Assembly: GCF_003026355.1 (NCBI RefSeq)
Contig: NZ_PYON01000018.1
Coordinates: forward strand, 1 to 64,000
Source of the DNA: Photobacterium kishitanii
Lineage (GTDB): Bacteria; Pseudomonadota; Gammaproteobacteria; Enterobacterales; Vibrionaceae
DNA length: 64,000 nucleotides
Direction: 5' to 3'
Shown: in pieces, positions 1-11,100 of the stretch
Layout of the letters: the number at the start of each line of letters is the position of its first letter
How positions within the stretch are numbered: position 1 is the stretch's first letter
The notes under the pieces: model-generated
Told to the model about the DNA's origin: nothing
What the model saw: the letters and a program-made list of their open reading frames with translations, nothing else
Database searches by the model: none
Translations under genes and position numbers: made by a program

Positions 1-136
1 GGTAATGCCTGGTGATAACATCTCTATGACTGTTACTCTAATCGCACCTATCGCGATGGATGAAGGTCTACGTTTTGCTATCCGTGAAGGTGGCCGTACA
101 GTTGGTGCTGGTGTTGTTGCAACTATCGTTGCATAA
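1..136 (+). CDS. tuf: Elongation factor Tu, 3' end only
   Basis: Only the last 44 codons are present, read from base 2 to a TAA. The tail contains MPGDNISM and [10 protein letters not shown], which belong to the C-terminal beta-barrel (domain 3) of EF-Tu, the GTPase that delivers aminoacyl-tRNA to the ribosome. Being followed by secE-nusG matches the usual place of one tuf copy in enteric and vibrio genomes. The gene is cut by the window edge, so its start and upstream operon cannot be seen. Confidence 0.97.
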   Translation, partial: VMPGDNISMTVTLIAPIAMDEGLRFAIREGGRTVGAGVVATIVA

Positions 137-178
137 GTTACGCTAATGTCGTTGAATTAAATTTGACGATAGAGCACT

Positions 179-206
179 AAAAAGGGCATCATTTGATGCC
201 CTTTTT
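179..206 (+). terminator. Intrinsic terminator after tuf
   Basis: The stem GGGCATCA/TGATGCCC is flanked by an A-run and a run of five T. It lies about 45 bases after the tuf stop and separates tuf from secE-nusG. Confidence 0.85.
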
Positions 207-314
207 CTACACTTTAACTTTAAATTGAATGTTTTTTGTTCAAAGTGTGGAAGTGAAATTTCGTAAAGATGAAGTTTTTGTAATGTTATTAAAGGTTTAG
301 CCTTTTCCTTCATC

Positions 315-359
315 CTAGACCTCGCTTAAGCGGGGTTATTTTCGTCTAGATGATTAACA
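315..359 (+). other. Hairpin in the secE leader
   Basis: A CCTCGC-TTAA-GCGGGG stem-loop is nested inside an outer CTAGAC/GTCTAG pairing and followed by TTATTTT. It resembles a weak terminator of the kind often found after a tRNA gene, but no tRNA is present between tuf and secE. Its role is unknown. Confidence 0.45.
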
Positions 360-378
360 CTAGTTACAGGTTGGTTGT

Positions 379-756
379 ATGAAAGCGAATGCCGAAAACC
401 AAGAAAGCGAAAGCAAAATGGATGGCCTGAAATGGGTCGTGGTTTTTGCTTTGCTAGCTGCTGCTGTGGTTGGTAATTACCTATACAGTGATGTTTCTGT
501 TGTTCTGCGCTCTTCTGCCGTAGTTGCCCTTGTGGTTATTGCTGGTATTTTTGCTGCATTGACAGCAAAAGGTAAAGCCGTGGTTACGTTCGCACGTGAA
601 TCGCGCATGGAAGTCCGCAAAGTAGTGTGGCCTACTCGTCAGGAAGCTACGCAGACAACCTTTATCGTTCTAGCAGTCACTGTCGTGATGGCATTAGCCC
701 TTTGGGGTATTGATGGCATTATGGTCCGTTTAGTGCGCCTAGTTACTGGCGCGTGA
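379..756 (+). CDS. secE: Preprotein translocase subunit SecE
   Basis: At 125 aa it matches the three-helix SecE of gammaproteobacteria. Hydrophobic segments lie at about 17-34, 43-62 and 95-112. The conserved cytoplasmic amphipathic stretch [12 protein letters not shown], which contacts SecY, precedes the last helix. SecE clamps the SecY channel in the inner membrane and is essential for protein export. The stop codon is 11 bases before nusG, and the nusG Shine-Dalgarno (GAGG) overlaps the secE stop, so the two are a coupled pair as in related bacteria. Confidence 0.97.
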   Translation: MKANAENQESESKMDGLKWVVVFALLAAAVVGNYLYSDVSVVLRSSAVVALVVIAGIFAALTAKGKAVVTFARESRMEVRKVVWPTRQEATQTTFIVLAVTVVMALALWGIDGIMVRLVRLVTGA

Positions 757-767
757 GGTAAGAATTC

Positions 768-1313
768 ATGAGCGAAGCTCCAAAAAAACGTTGGTATGTA
801 GTACAGGCTTTTTCAGGTTTTGAAGGCCGTGTAGCACAATCACTACGTGAACATATCAAAATTCATGGTATGGAAGAGCACTTTGACGAGGTTTTAGTAC
901 CGACGGAAGAAGTGGTAGAAATGCGTGCTGGTCAACGCCGTAAGAGTGAGCGTAAGTTCTTCCCTGGCTATGTACTTGTGCAAATGGTGATGAACGATGA
1001 AACATGGCACCTTGTACGTAGTATCCCTCGTGTAATGGGGTTCATTGGCGGTACATCTGATCGTCCAGCTCCGATTTCTGATAAAGAAGCGGATGCGATC
1101 TTAAACCGTCTACAACAAGCTAGTGAATCCCCTGTACATAAAACAGTATTTGAACCTGGTGAAGTGGTACGCGTGACTGATGGTCCGTTTGCTGACTTTA
1201 ATGGTACGATTGAATCTGTAGATTATGATAAGAGCCGTGTTAAGGTTTCTGTATCAATCTTCGGTCGTGCAACACCAGTAGAGCTTGAATTCGGTCAAAT
1301 CGAAAAGAACTGA
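768..1313 (+). CDS. nusG: Transcription termination/antitermination factor NusG
   Basis: 181 aa, the expected length. The N-terminal NGN domain (about 8-125) starts with [12 protein letters not shown] and binds the RNA polymerase clamp. The C-terminal KOW domain (about 128-165, with [13 protein letters not shown]) binds Rho or ribosomal protein S10. NusG suppresses pausing and couples transcription to translation or to Rho termination. It follows secE directly and is followed by a separate rplK promoter. Confidence 0.98.
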   Translation: MSEAPKKRWYVVQAFSGFEGRVAQSLREHIKIHGMEEHFDEVLVPTEEVVEMRAGQRRKSERKFFPGYVLVQMVMNDETWHLVRSIPRVMGFIGGTSDRPAPISDKEADAILNRLQQASESPVHKTVFEPGEVVRVTDGPFADFNGTIESVDYDKSRVKVSVSIFGRATPVELEFGQIEKN

Positions 1314-1334
1314 TCAAATTCTGTTCAACTCGTA

Positions 1335-1363
1335 TTGTCAGGGGCGTGGAATTAGGCTATAAT
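1335..1363 (+). promoter_or_regulatory. Promoter of rplKA
   Basis: A TTGTCA -35 and a perfect TATAAT -10 are separated by 17 bases. They are followed by a GC-rich discriminator (TTCGCGCCC) of the kind expected at stringently controlled ribosomal promoters. It lies about 75 bases before the rplK ATG. Confidence 0.85.
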
Positions 1364-1438
1364 TTCGCGCCCTTTCGTTAGACGGGGAGTCTGTTTGTTT
1401 AAAATAGACGTTTGAACCCAAAATTTAGGTATATAGCA

Positions 1439-1867
1439 ATGGCTAAAAAAGTAGAAGCTTACATCAAGCTGCAAGTTGCAGCTGGTGCAGCGAATCCAAG
1501 TCCACCAGTTGGTCCAGCTCTTGGTCAACATGGTGTAAACATCATGGAATTCTGTAAGGCGTTTAACGCTAAGACTGACTCAATCGAGAAAGGTCTTCCG
1601 ACTCCAGTTGTTATCACTGTTTACAGTGACCGTTCTTTCACGTTCATCACTAAGACACCACCTGCAGCAGTTCTTCTGCTTAAAGCAGCTGGTCTTAAGT
1701 CTGGTTCTGGCCGTCCGAACACTGACAAAGTGGGTACTGTAACTGACGCTCAGATCCTAGAGATCGCTGAGACTAAAGCTGCAGACATGACTGGTGCTGA
1801 CATTGAAGCTATGAAGCGTTCAATTGCTGGTACTGCTCGTTCAATGGGCCTAGTGGTAGAGGGTTAA
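1439..1867 (+). CDS. rplK: 50S ribosomal protein L11
   Basis: 142 aa when started at the ATG of [16 protein letters not shown], the standard L11 beginning; an upstream in-frame TTG at 1412 would add nine unrelated residues and is rejected. The N-terminal domain has the proline-rich [16 protein letters not shown] segment and the C-terminal domain binds the GTPase-centre 23S rRNA. L11 is needed for RelA activation by stalled ribosomes. The gap to rplA is 4 bases. In E. coli the partner protein L1 represses this message, and the same is likely here. Confidence 0.98.
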   Translation: MAKKVEAYIKLQVAAGAANPSPPVGPALGQHGVNIMEFCKAFNAKTDSIEKGLPTPVVITVYSDRSFTFITKTPPAAVLLLKAAGLKSGSGRPNTDKVGTVTDAQILEIAETKAADMTGADIEAMKRSIAGTARSMGLVVEG

Positions 1868-1871
1868 GATA

Positions 1872-2576
1872 ATGGCTAAACTGACTAAGCGTATGCGCGT
1901 TATCCGTGACAAAGTTGATTCTACTCGTGAGTACGATATCAATGAAGCTGTTGCTCTTCTAAAAGAACTAGCTACTGCTAAATTCGTAGAAAGTGTTGAC
2001 GTTGCCGTTAACCTTGGTATCGATGCACGTAAATCAGACCAAAACGTTCGTGGTGCAACTGTACTACCTAACGGTACTGGTCGTGACATTCGTGTTGCTG
2101 TATTTACACAAGGCGCAAACGCTGAAGCTGCTAAAGAAGCTGGCGCTGAGCTTGTAGGTATGGAAGATCTAGCTGCTCTTGTTAAGAAAGGCGAAATGAA
2201 CTTTGACGTAGTTATCGCATCTCCAGATGCAATGCGCGTTGTAGGTCAACTTGGTACCATTCTTGGTCCACGTGGTCTTATGCCAAACCCTAAAGTTGGT
2301 ACTGTAACTCCTAACGTTGCTGAAGCAGTTAAAAATGCTAAAGCTGGTCAGGTTCGTTACCGTAACGACAAAAATGGTATCATTCACACTACTATCGGTA
2401 AGGTGAACTTTGATGCCGCTCAACTACAAGAGAACCTTGAGTCTCTTCTAGTTGCACTGAAGCGTGCTAAGCCGTCTTCAGCGAAAGGTACTTTCATTAA
2501 GAAAGTAAGCATCTCTACCACTATGGGTGCAGGTGTAGCGTTAGATCAGAACTCTCTGAAAGCTAACGTAGCGTAA
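1872..2576 (+). CDS. rplA: 50S ribosomal protein L1
   Basis: 234 aa, the family length. The N-terminus [16 protein letters not shown] and the central [14 protein letters not shown] signature are diagnostic of L1. L1 forms the mobile stalk at the ribosomal E site and acts as the translational repressor of its own rplKA mRNA. It is tightly coupled to rplK, with 4 bases between them. A separate promoter starts right after its stop codon for rplJL-rpoBC. Confidence 0.98.
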   Translation: MAKLTKRMRVIRDKVDSTREYDINEAVALLKELATAKFVESVDVAVNLGIDARKSDQNVRGATVLPNGTGRDIRVAVFTQGANAEAAKEAGAELVGMEDLAALVKKGEMNFDVVIASPDAMRVVGQLGTILGPRGLMPNPKVGTVTPNVAEAVKNAKAGQVRYRNDKNGIIHTTIGKVNFDAAQLQENLESLLVALKRAKPSSAKGTFIKKVSISTTMGAGVALDQNSLKANVA

Positions 2577-2582
2577 ACTAAT

Positions 2583-2610
2583 TTGCAGAAGCGATAAGTT
2601 AGTGTATAAT
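2583..2610 (+). promoter_or_regulatory. Promoter of rplJL-rpoBC
   Basis: TTGCAG and a perfect TATAAT are separated by 16 bases, immediately downstream of rplA. This corresponds to the L10 promoter of E. coli and leaves a leader of about 210 bases before rplJ. Confidence 0.75.
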
Positions 2611-2660
2611 TTGTCGCTTCCGAATTCGTGGCTGAGGTTGATTGGTTTCAATTGACCTCC

Positions 2661-2819
2661 GTCAAAGACCGTAGGTGTTTTTCGGAACTTAATTTACCTA
2701 CGTAGACGGTGCCAGAACATGATTGATGTAAGTCTTTTTTGGATCTGCGCCGTAAAACTCTCCTGTCAACCGGCAGTGAGTGGTGTAAATGCTGGGGTGA
2801 CCCAGAAATTATCCAGGAG
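2661..2819 (+). ncRNA. L10 leader (autoregulatory mRNA element)
   Basis: The 250-base rplA-rplJ gap is highly structured. There is a perfect 7-bp stem CGTAGGT/ACCTACG (2670-2676 with 2696-2702), an ACGG/CCGT stem enclosing the region around GTCTTTTTTGGATCTGCG, and a CTGGG-GTGA-CCCAG hairpin (2792-2805) just before the strong CAGGAG ribosome binding site at 2814. The position and the GGATCTGCGCCGTA stretch match the family in which the L10(L7/L12)4 complex binds to repress rplJ translation. The exact limits are approximate. Confidence 0.8.
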
Positions 2820-2827
2820 CAAATCCA

Positions 2828-3322
2828 ATGGCATTAAATCTTCAAGACAAAAAAGCAATTGTTGCTGAAGTCAACGAAGCTGCCAATGGTGCCCTGTCTG
2901 CAGTTGTTGCTGACTCTCGCGGTGTTAGTGTGTGTGCAATGACAACTCTACGTAAACAAGCTCGTGAAGCTGGCGTTTACCTACGAGTTGTTCGTAACAC
3001 ATTAGCACGTCGTGCAGTTGAAGGTACTAACTTTGAATGTCTACAAGACGTTTTCGTTGGTCCTTCACTAATCGGCTTCTCTAATGAGCACCCAGGTGCT
3101 GCAGCGCGTCTTTTCAAAGACTTCGCTAAAGAGAATAAAAGCTTCGAGATCAAAGCTGCTGCATTCGAAGGCGCTATTGCCAACGCTGATGTACTAGCAA
3201 CTCTACCAACTTACGACGAAGCTATCGCACGCCTAATGATGTGCATGAAAGAAGCGTCTGCTGGTAAACTTGTACGTACTATCGCGGCTGTACGTGATCA
3301 GAAAGAAGAAGCTGCTGCTTAA
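2828..3322 (+). CDS. rplJ: 50S ribosomal protein L10
   Basis: 164 aa, starting [19 protein letters not shown] as in enterics and vibrios. The N-terminal globular domain binds 23S rRNA at the stalk base, and the C-terminal helix after about residue 135 holds L7/L12 dimers. It is preceded by CAGGAG and by the structured leader through which L10-L7/L12 represses its own synthesis. rplL follows after 59 bases. Confidence 0.98.
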   Translation: MALNLQDKKAIVAEVNEAANGALSAVVADSRGVSVCAMTTLRKQAREAGVYLRVVRNTLARRAVEGTNFECLQDVFVGPSLIGFSNEHPGAAARLFKDFAKENKSFEIKAAAFEGAIANADVLATLPTYDEAIARLMMCMKEASAGKLVRTIAAVRDQKEEAAA

Positions 3323-3381
3323 TTGCCGCACTTTATCTGAACACTATTTAAACTTATTGTTGACTTTAAAAGAGAATTGTT

Positions 3382-3747
3382 ATGTCTATCACTAACGAGC
3401 AAATCCTAGACGCAGTTGCAGAAATGTCTGTAATGCAAGTTGTTGAGCTTATCGAAGCTATGGAAGAGAAATTCGGTGTTTCTGCTGCTGCTGCAGTAGT
3501 TGCAGGCGGCGCAGCTGCAGAAGCAGCTGAAGAGCAAACTGAATTTGACGTAATCCTAACAGCTGCTGGCCCTAACAAAGTACAAGTTATCAAAGCTGTA
3601 CGTGGCGCAACTGGTCTTGGTCTTAAAGAAGCTAAAGCTGTAGTTGACGGCGCACCTGCTGCTGTTAAAGAAGGCGTAGATAAAGCTGAAGCTGAAGCTC
3701 TTAAAGCTCAATTAGAAGAAGCTGGTGCTTCTGTTGAAGTTAAATAA
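3382..3747 (+). CDS. rplL: 50S ribosomal protein L7/L12
   Basis: 121 aa. The N-terminal dimerisation helices include [13 protein letters not shown], followed by an alanine-rich hinge (about 33-52) and the C-terminal domain with [20 protein letters not shown], which recruits translation GTPases. The message is very rich in GCT, GTT and GAA codons, as expected of one of the most expressed proteins. A partial terminator follows and reduces read-through into rpoB. Confidence 0.98.
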   Translation: MSITNEQILDAVAEMSVMQVVELIEAMEEKFGVSAAAAVVAGGAAAEAAEEQTEFDVILTAAGPNKVQVIKAVRGATGLGLKEAKAVVDGAPAAVKEGVDKAEAEALKAQLEEAGASVEVK

Positions 3748-3762
3748 TAATTATTTGATTTC

Positions 3763-3780
3763 ATAGCCATTTATGGCTAT
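3763..3780 (+). other. Stem-loop after rplL
   Basis: A perfect 7-bp stem ATAGCCA-TTTA-TGGCTAT sits 15 bases after the rplL stop, just ahead of the attenuator. It may be a processing or stability element; its role is inferred only. Confidence 0.4.
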
Positions 3781-3781
3781 T

Positions 3782-3812
3782 GGCTGGTGGCAAAAATGCC
3801 ACCGGCCTTTTT
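3782..3812 (+). terminator. rplL-rpoB attenuator
   Basis: An 11-bp stem with one G-T pair (GGCTGGTGGCA, AAAA loop, TGCCACCGGCC) is followed by TTTTT. A partially efficient terminator at this site sets the lower expression of rpoBC relative to ribosomal protein genes in E. coli, and the same role is likely here. Confidence 0.8.
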
Positions 3813-3977
3813 GCGCTATAAACCAGTGGTATTTTTACCTTGTTTTGTATCCACTGTATGCGTGAACAATATTCTAGTTTCATTGGAATATTCCTACTAC
3901 AAAAAACAACGATTAGTCACTACCCCCGCATGTGATATGGGGTAGTTTGGATCACTTATCAGCGATCTGAGGAACCT

Positions 3978-6900
3978 ATGGTTTACTCTTATACCGAGAA
4001 AAAGCGTATCCGTAAGGATTTTGGTAAGCGTCCACAAGTGTTGGATGCACCATACTTGCTATCGATCCAGCTTGATTCTTTCCAAAAATTTATCGAGCAG
4101 GATCCAGAAGGGCATTACGGTCTAGAAGCTGCCTTTCGCTCTGTTTTTCCAATCCAGAGCTATAATGGCAATTCCGAGCTGCAATACGTTAGCTATCGTC
4201 TCGGTGAGCCGGTCTTCGATGTCAAAGAATGTCAAATTCGTGGCGTAACTTATTCTGCTCCACTACGCGTGAAGCTACGTCTGGTCATGTATGACCGTGA
4301 CGCGCCGGCTGGCACCGTAAAAGACATTAAAGAACAAGAAGTTTACATGGGCGAAATTCCGCTCATGACAGATAACGGTACATTCGTTATTAACGGTACC
4401 GAGAGGGTTATCGTATCTCAGCTGCACCGTAGTCCTGGTGTATTCTTTGACAGCGATAAGGGTAAAACCCACTCCTCAGGTAAAGTGTTATATAACGCTC
4501 GTGTTATTCCTTACCGTGGTTCATGGTTGGATTTCGAGTTCGATCCTAAGGATAATGTTTTCGTACGTATCGACCGTCGTCGTAAACTACCTGCGTCTAT
4601 TATCCTTCGCGCACTTAACTACACAACTGAACAGATTCTTGACATGTTCTTCGATAAGATTAATTTCGAAGTTCGTGGTAAGTCTTTAGTTATGGAGTTG
4701 GTACCTGATCGTCTACGTGGTGAAACTGCAAGCTTTGATATCGAAGCAAACGGTACAGTTTACGTAGAGCAAGGTCGTCGTATCACTGCTCGTCATATTC
4801 GTCAATTGGCGAAAGATGGCATTGATAGTATCGAAGTACCTGTTGAATATATCGTTGGCAAAATTGCATCTCGTGATTACATCAACGAAGAAACTGGCGA
4901 ACTGATTGTTACGGCTAACCAAGAATTAAGCTTGGAAGCACTAGCACTTCTATCTCAGGCTGGTCATAAATCTATTCAAGTTCTATTTACGAATGATTTA
5001 GATCATGGCCCGTACATGTCAGACACACTACGTGTGGATAACAGTACTGACCGCCTAAGTGCATTGGTAGAAATCTACCGTATGATGCGCCCTGGCGAGC
5101 CACCAACACGTGAAGCAGCTGATCAATTATTTGAAAGCTTGTTCTTCTCAGAAGATCGTTACGATCTTTCTGCTGTTGGTCGTATGAAGTTCAACAGTTC
5201 TCTTCTTCGTGAAGAAACAACTGGTCCTGGTATTCTGAGCAACAACGACATCATTGATGTGATGAAGAAGTTGATCGATATCCGTAACGGTAAAGGCGAG
5301 GTTGATGATATCGACCACCTTGGTAACCGTCGTATTCGCTCTGTGGGCGAAATGGCTGAAAACCAATTCCGTGTAGGTCTAGTTCGTGTTGAGCGTGCTG
5401 TTAAAGAGCGTCTAAGCTTAGGCGATCTTGATGCAATCATGCCTCAAGACCTGATTAATGCGAAGCCTATTTCTGCGGCAGTGAAAGAGTTCTTTGGCTC
5501 TTCTCAGTTGTCACAGTTTATGGACCAGAACAACCCGTTGTCAGAAGTTACTCACAAACGTCGTATCTCGGCGCTTGGTCCAGGTGGTCTGACTCGTGAA
5601 CGTGCTGGTTTTGAGGTTCGAGACGTACACGCGACTCACTACGGTCGTCTATGTCCTATCGAAACTCCTGAAGGTCCAAACATCGGTCTAATCAACTCGC
5701 TATCTGTATTTGCGCGTTGTAACCCTTACGGTTTCTTGGAAACACCTTACCGTAAAGTTGTTGACGGAAAAGTTTCGGACGAAATCGAATACCTATCAGC
5801 AATTGAAGAAGGTCTATACGTTATTGCACAGGCAAACGCCGCGCTTAACGAAGATGGTTCTTTTGCTGACGAATTGATCACTGCGCGTCAGAAAGGCGAT
5901 TCAGGTTTGCACCCACGCGACCATGTTCAATACATGGACGTTGCAACCAACCAGGTTGTATCTGTGGCGGCATCGCTAATCCCGTTCCTAGAACACGATG
6001 ATGCTAACCGTGCCCTTATGGGTGCGAACATGCAACGTCAGGCAGTTCCTACTATTCGTGCTGATAAGCCGTTAGTTGGTACTGGTATTGAACGTCAAAT
6101 CGGTGTTGATTCAGGTGTAACTGCTGTTGCTAAACGTGGCGGCCAAGTTCAGTCTGTAGATGCTTCTCGTATCGTTATCAAAGTTAACGAAGACGAGTTG
6201 ATCCCTGGTGAAGCAGGTATCGATATCTACAACTTAACTAAGTACACCCGTTCTAACCAGAACACATGTATTAACCAGCGTCCAACCGTACTACCTGGCG
6301 AGCCAGTAGCACGTGGTGATGTACTTGCTGATGGTCCTTCAACAGACCTTGGTGAGCTAGCGCTTGGTCAAAACATGCGTATCGCATTCATGCCTTGGAA
6401 CGGTTACAACTTCGAAGACTCCATCTTAGTTTCTGAGCGTGTAGTTCAGGAAGATCGTTTCACAACTATCCATATTCAAGAACTTTCTTGTGTGGCTCGT
6501 GATACGAAGTTGGGTTCTGAAGAAATCACTGCCGATATCCCGAACGTGGGTGAAGCAGCGCTTTCTAAGTTAGACGAATCAGGTATCGTTTACATCGGTG
6601 CGGAAGTGAAGGGTGGCGACATCCTTGTTGGTAAAGTGACACCTAAGGGTGAAACGCAACTGACTCCTGAAGAGAAGCTTCTACGAGCTATCTTTGGTGA
6701 AAAAGCTTCTGACGTTAAAGATTCATCTTTACGTGTTCCTGGTAGTGTTACTGGTACGATCATTGACGTACAAGTGTTCACTCGTGATGGCGTAGAGAAA
6801 GACAAGCGTGCTCTTGAAATTGAAGAGATGCAGCTGAAAGAAGCTAAGAAAGATATCACAGAAGAATTCCAGATCCTTGAGGGTGGTCTTCTTGCTCGTG

Positions 6901-8003
6901 TTCGTACGCTTCTATTATCTGCAGGTTACGGCGAAGAGAAAATCTCTTCAATGAACCGCGATACATTGTTCGCACAAACGCTTGACGATGAATCAGAACA
7001 AAACCTATTGGAACAGCTTGCAGAACAGTATGATGAACTGAAAGCTGAGTTCGATAAGAAGTTTGAAACTAAGCGTCGTAAAATCACTCAGGGTGATGAC
7101 CTAGCGCCTGGCGTACTTAAGATTGTTAAAGTATACCTAGCTGTTCGTCGTCGTATCCAACCTGGTGATAAGATGGCAGGTCGTCACGGTAACAAGGGTG
7201 TAATCTCTAAGATTAACCCTGTTGAAGACATGCCATACGATGAAAAAGGTCAAACGGTTGATATCGTACTAAACCCATTGGGTGTACCGTCACGTATGAA
7301 CATCGGTCAGATCCTTGAGACTCACTTAGGTCTTGCGGCGAAAGGTATCGGTGACAAACTTAACGATATGCTGAAAGAACAGCAGGAGTTACACAAGTTC
7401 CGTAACTTCCTACAACGTGTTTACAATCTAGGCGATACTCGCCAGAAGGTTGACATTGCTGAACTATCAGACGACGAAGTACGTACTCTTGTACAAAACC
7501 TTCGTAAAGGTCTACCTATTGCAACTCCTGTATTTGATGGCGCACCTGAATCATCAATTAAAGAATTGCTACAGTTAGGTGGTTTACCAACGTCTGGTCA
7601 GCTGAAGTTGTTTGATGGCCGTACTGGTGACCCGTTTGAGCGTCCTGTAACTGTTGGTTACATGTACATGCTTAAACTGAACCACTTGGTTGATGACAAG
7701 ATGCACGCCCGTTCTACCGGTTCTTACAGTCTTGTTACTCAGCAGCCGCTGGGTGGTAAAGCTCAGTTCGGTGGTCAGCGTTTCGGTGAGATGGAAGTGT
7801 GGGCGCTTGAAGCATATGGCGCAGCATACACCCTTCAAGAAATGCTAACCGTTAAGTCAGATGACGTTAACGGCCGTACGAAGATGTATAAAAACATCGT
7901 TGACGGTGATCATCGTATGGAACCTGGTATGCCGGAATCATTCAACGTATTGTTGAAAGAAATCCGCTCGTTGGGTATCAACATCGAGCTGGAAGACGAG
8001 TAA
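3978..8003 (+). CDS. rpoB: RNA polymerase beta subunit
   Basis: 1341 aa, one or two residues from the usual enteric length. The start [19 protein letters not shown] is preceded by a CTGAGGAACCT Shine-Dalgarno. The rifampicin-pocket region ([20 protein letters not shown]) is wild type in appearance, with Asp, His and Ser at the usual resistance positions. The active-site [20 protein letters not shown] segment and the C-terminal KTMYKN-type clamp region ([13 protein letters not shown]) are intact. Beta forms one half of the catalytic cleft. It is cotranscribed with rpoC, 102 bases downstream. Confidence 0.99.
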   Translation: MVYSYTEKKRIRKDFGKRPQVLDAPYLLSIQLDSFQKFIEQDPEGHYGLEAAFRSVFPIQSYNGNSELQYVSYRLGEPVFDVKECQIRGVTYSAPLRVKLRLVMYDRDAPAGTVKDIKEQEVYMGEIPLMTDNGTFVINGTERVIVSQLHRSPGVFFDSDKGKTHSSGKVLYNARVIPYRGSWLDFEFDPKDNVFVRIDRRRKLPASIILRALNYTTEQILDMFFDKINFEVRGKSLVMELVPDRLRGETASFDIEANGTVYVEQGRRITARHIRQLAKDGIDSIEVPVEYIVGKIASRDYINEETGELIVTANQELSLEALALLSQAGHKSIQVLFTNDLDHGPYMSDTLRVDNSTDRLSALVEIYRMMRPGEPPTREAADQLFESLFFSEDRYDLSAVGRMKFNSSLLREETTGPGILSNNDIIDVMKKLIDIRNGKGEVDDIDHLGNRRIRSVGEMAENQFRVGLVRVERAVKERLSLGDLDAIMPQDLINAKPISAAVKEFFGSSQLSQFMDQNNPLSEVTHKRRISALGPGGLTRERAGFEVRDVHATHYGRLCPIETPEGPNIGLINSLSVFARCNPYGFLETPYRKVVDGKVSDEIEYLSAIEEGLYVIAQANAALNEDGSFADELITARQKGDSGLHPRDHVQYMDVATNQVVSVAASLIPFLEHDDANRALMGANMQRQAVPTIRADKPLVGTGIERQIGVDSGVTAVAKRGGQVQSVDASRIVIKVNEDELIPGEAGIDIYNLTKYTRSNQNTCINQRPTVLPGEPVARGDVLADGPSTDLGELALGQNMRIAFMPWNGYNFEDSILVSERVVQEDRFTTIHIQELSCVARDTKLGSEEITADIPNVGEAALSKLDESGIVYIGAEVKGGDILVGKVTPKGETQLTPEEKLLRAIFGEKASDVKDSSLRVPGSVTGTIIDVQVFTRDGVEKDKRALEIEEMQLKEAKKDITEEFQILEGGLLARVRTLLLSAGYGEEKISSMNRDTLFAQTLDDESEQNLLEQLAEQYDELKAEFDKKFETKRRKITQGDDLAPGVLKIVKVYLAVRRRIQPGDKMAGRHGNKGVISKINPVEDMPYDEKGQTVDIVLNPLGVPSRMNIGQILETHLGLAAKGIGDKLNDMLKEQQELHKFRNFLQRVYNLGDTRQKVDIAELSDDEVRTLVQNLRKGLPIATPVFDGAPESSIKELLQLGGLPTSGQLKLFDGRTGDPFERPVTVGYMYMLKLNHLVDDKMHARSTGSYSLVTQQPLGGKAQFGGQRFGEMEVWALEAYGAAYTLQEMLTVKSDDVNGRTKMYKNIVDGDHRMEPGMPESFNVLLKEIRSLGINIELEDE

Positions 8004-8051
8004 GTTTTAGGTTAGTCACCTATACTTATTAGTTACTCCGGTATAAATATG

Positions 8052-8099
8052 AAGGCGCCAGTAGTCCTGGCGCCTTTATGGGTCAACTCCTCACAGGAG
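8052..8099 (+). other. Two hairpins in the rpoB-rpoC junction
   Basis: The first is a perfect 10-bp GC-rich stem AAGGCGCCAG-TAGTC-CTGGCGCCTT (8052-8076), followed by only three T before A. The second, CTCCT-CAC-AGGAG (8087-8099), pairs the rpoC Shine-Dalgarno itself. Together they could tune rpoC transcription and translation. Confidence 0.6.
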
Positions 8100-8105
8100 C
8101 CGAAT

Positions 8106-11100
8106 GTGAAAGACTTACTTAAGTTTCTGAAAGCACAACATAAGACCGAAGAATTTGATGCTATCAAAATCGGTCTAGCTTCACCTGACATGATTCGTTC
8201 ATGGTCTTTTGGTGAAGTTAAAAAGCCAGAAACAATCAACTATCGTACCTTCAAGCCTGAGCGTGACGGTCTTTTCTGTGCACGTATCTTTGGCCCAGTA
8301 AAAGACTACGAGTGTCTTTGTGGCAAGTACAAGCGCTTGAAGCACCGTGGTGTGATCTGTGAAAAATGTGGTGTTGAAGTTACTCAGACTAAGGTACGCC
8401 GTGAGCGTATGGGTCACATTGAGCTTGCTTCACCTGTTGCCCACATCTGGTTCTTAAAGTCACTACCATCTCGTATCGGTTTGTTAATGGACATGCCTCT
8501 ACGTGATATCGAACGTGTACTTTACTTTGAATCATACGTTGTTATCGAACCTGGTATGACCAACCTTGAGCGTAGCCAGCTGCTTTCTGAAGAGCAGTAC
8601 TTGGATGCACTTGAAGAGTGGGGCGACGAGTTCGACGCGAAGATGGGCGCAGAAGCGGTTAAAGCACTTTTAGGCAACATGGACCTAAATGCTGAAATCG
8701 AAAACATGCGTGAAGAGCTAGAAGAAACTAACTCTGAAACTAAGCGTAAAAAATTAACCAAGCGTCTTAAATTGGTTGAAGCATTCCTACAGTCTGGAAA
8801 CAACCCTGAGTGGATGATCCTGTCTGTACTGCCAGTATTACCGCCGGATCTTCGTCCGTTGGTACCACTAGACGGCGGCCGTTTCGCGACTTCAGATCTT
8901 AACGATCTTTACCGTCGTGTAATTAACCGTAACAACCGTCTGAAGCGTCTACTTGACCTGGCTGCTCCTGATATCATCGTACGTAACGAAAAGCGTATGT
9001 TGCAGGAATCTGTTGATGCATTACTAGATAACGGTCGTCGTGGCCGCGCTATCACAGGCTCTAACAAGCGTCCTCTGAAATCTTTGGCTGATATGATCAA
9101 AGGTAAGCAGGGTCGTTTCCGTCAGAACTTGCTTGGTAAGCGTGTTGACTACTCTGGTCGTTCTGTTATCACCGTAGGTCCATACCTGCGTTTGCATCAG
9201 TGTGGTCTTCCTAAGAAGATGGCACTTGAGCTATTTAAGCCATTCATCTATGGCAAGCTAGAGACTCGTGGTCTTGCGACTACAATCAAAGCTGCTAAGA
9301 AGATGGTTGAGCGCGAAGAAGCGATTGTTTGGGATATCCTAGACGAAGTTATTCGTGAACACCCAGTAATGCTAAACCGTGCACCAACATTGCACCGTCT
9401 TGGTATTCAGGCGTTTGAACCAATCCTTATCGAAGGTAAAGCGATTCAGCTTCACCCACTAGTGTGTGCGGCATACAACGCCGACTTCGATGGTGACCAG
9501 ATGGCGGTTCACTTGCCATTGACTCTAGAAGCGCAGCTAGAAGCTCGTGCTTTGATGATGTCTACTAACAACATCCTTTCACCTGCATCAGGTGATCCGA
9601 TCATCGTACCTTCTCAGGACGTTGTATTGGGTCTTTACTACATGACGCGTGAGAAAATCAACGCGAAGGGTGAAGGCATGTACCTTGCTGGACCAGCGGA
9701 AGCTGAGAAAGCATACCTTACTAAAAACGCAGAGCTACATGCTCGCGTTAAAGTACGTATTACAGAATTTGTGAAAGACGAGCAGGGTAACTTTATTGAG
9801 AATACTCAATTAGTTGATACTACTGTTGGTCGCGCAATGCTATGGCCTATCGTTCCTAAAGGTCTGCCATTTAGCCTTGTAAACACTGAAGCACTTGGTA
9901 AGAAGCAAATTTCTAAACTTCTTAACACCTGTTACCGTAAGCTTGGTATGAAAGAGACTGTTGTCTTTGCTGACCAAATTATGTACACAGGTTTTGCTTA
10001 CGCGGCACTTTCTGGTGTATCTGTTGGTATCGACGATATGGTTGTACCTGCGGCTAAGTACACTAAGATCGCTGAAGCTGAAGCAGAAGTTGCTGAAATT
10101 CAAGAACAGTTCCAGTCAGGTCTTGTGACTGCTGGTGAACGTTACAACAAAGTTATCGATATCTGGGCTACAGCTAACGAACAAGTTGCTAAAGCGATGA
10201 TGGATAACCTGTCTTTTGAAACTGTTATTAACCGTGACGGCGTAGAAGAACAGCAAAAATCGTTCAACAGTGTATACATGATGGCCGATTCTGGTGCGCG
10301 TGGTTCTGCTGCACAGATTCGTCAGTTGGCGGGTATGCGTGGTCTGATGGCTAAGCCGGATGGCTCAATCATCGAAACGCCGATCACTGCGAACTTCCGT
10401 GAAGGTCTAAACGTACTCCAGTACTTTATTTCTACGCACGGTGCTCGTAAGGGTCTAGCGGATACGGCACTTAAGACAGCGAACTCCGGTTACCTAACGC
10501 GTCGTCTAGTAGACGTTGCGCAAGACGTAGTAATCACAGCAGATGACTGTGGTACTTACGCTGGTATCACCATGATGCCTCTAATCGAGGGTGGTGATGT
10601 TAAGGAACAACTAGGTGATCGTGTTCTAGGTCGTGTTGTTGCTGAAGACGTTCTACTTCCTGGTACAGAAGAAGTTCTAGCTCCTCGTAATACACTTCTT
10701 GATGAGAAGTGGTGTGAGATCCTAGAAGCTAACTCTGTTGACCAAGTTAAAGTACGTTCTGTAGTAACGTGTGAAAACGATTTCGGTTGTTGTAAGTTCT
10801 GTTACGGTCGTGACCTTGCTCGTGGTCACCTGATCAACTCAGGTGAAGCAGTAGGTGTTGTTGCAGCGCAGTCTATCGGTGAACCTGGTACACAGCTAAC
10901 AATGCGTACGTTCCACATCGGTGGTGCGGCATCAGCAGCAGCAGCAGATAATAAGATCGTAGTGAAAACTACGGGTTCTATGAAGCTGCATAATGCGAAG
11001 TTCGTAACTAACAATGCTGGTAAGCTTGTAATTACTTCTCGTGCATCTGAGCTAAGTATCATTGATAAGCTTGGTCGTACGAAAGAAAACTACAAACTGT

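Noticed and set aside
137-378. Possible tRNA gene between tuf and secE
   Set aside because: Some vibrios carry a tRNA here and a tRNA-style terminator is visible, but no acceptor stem, anticodon arm or GTTCRA loop can be found.
9840-10103. Antisense ORFs in rpoB and rpoC
   Set aside because: Shadows caused by strong codon bias in highly expressed genes; no independent support.
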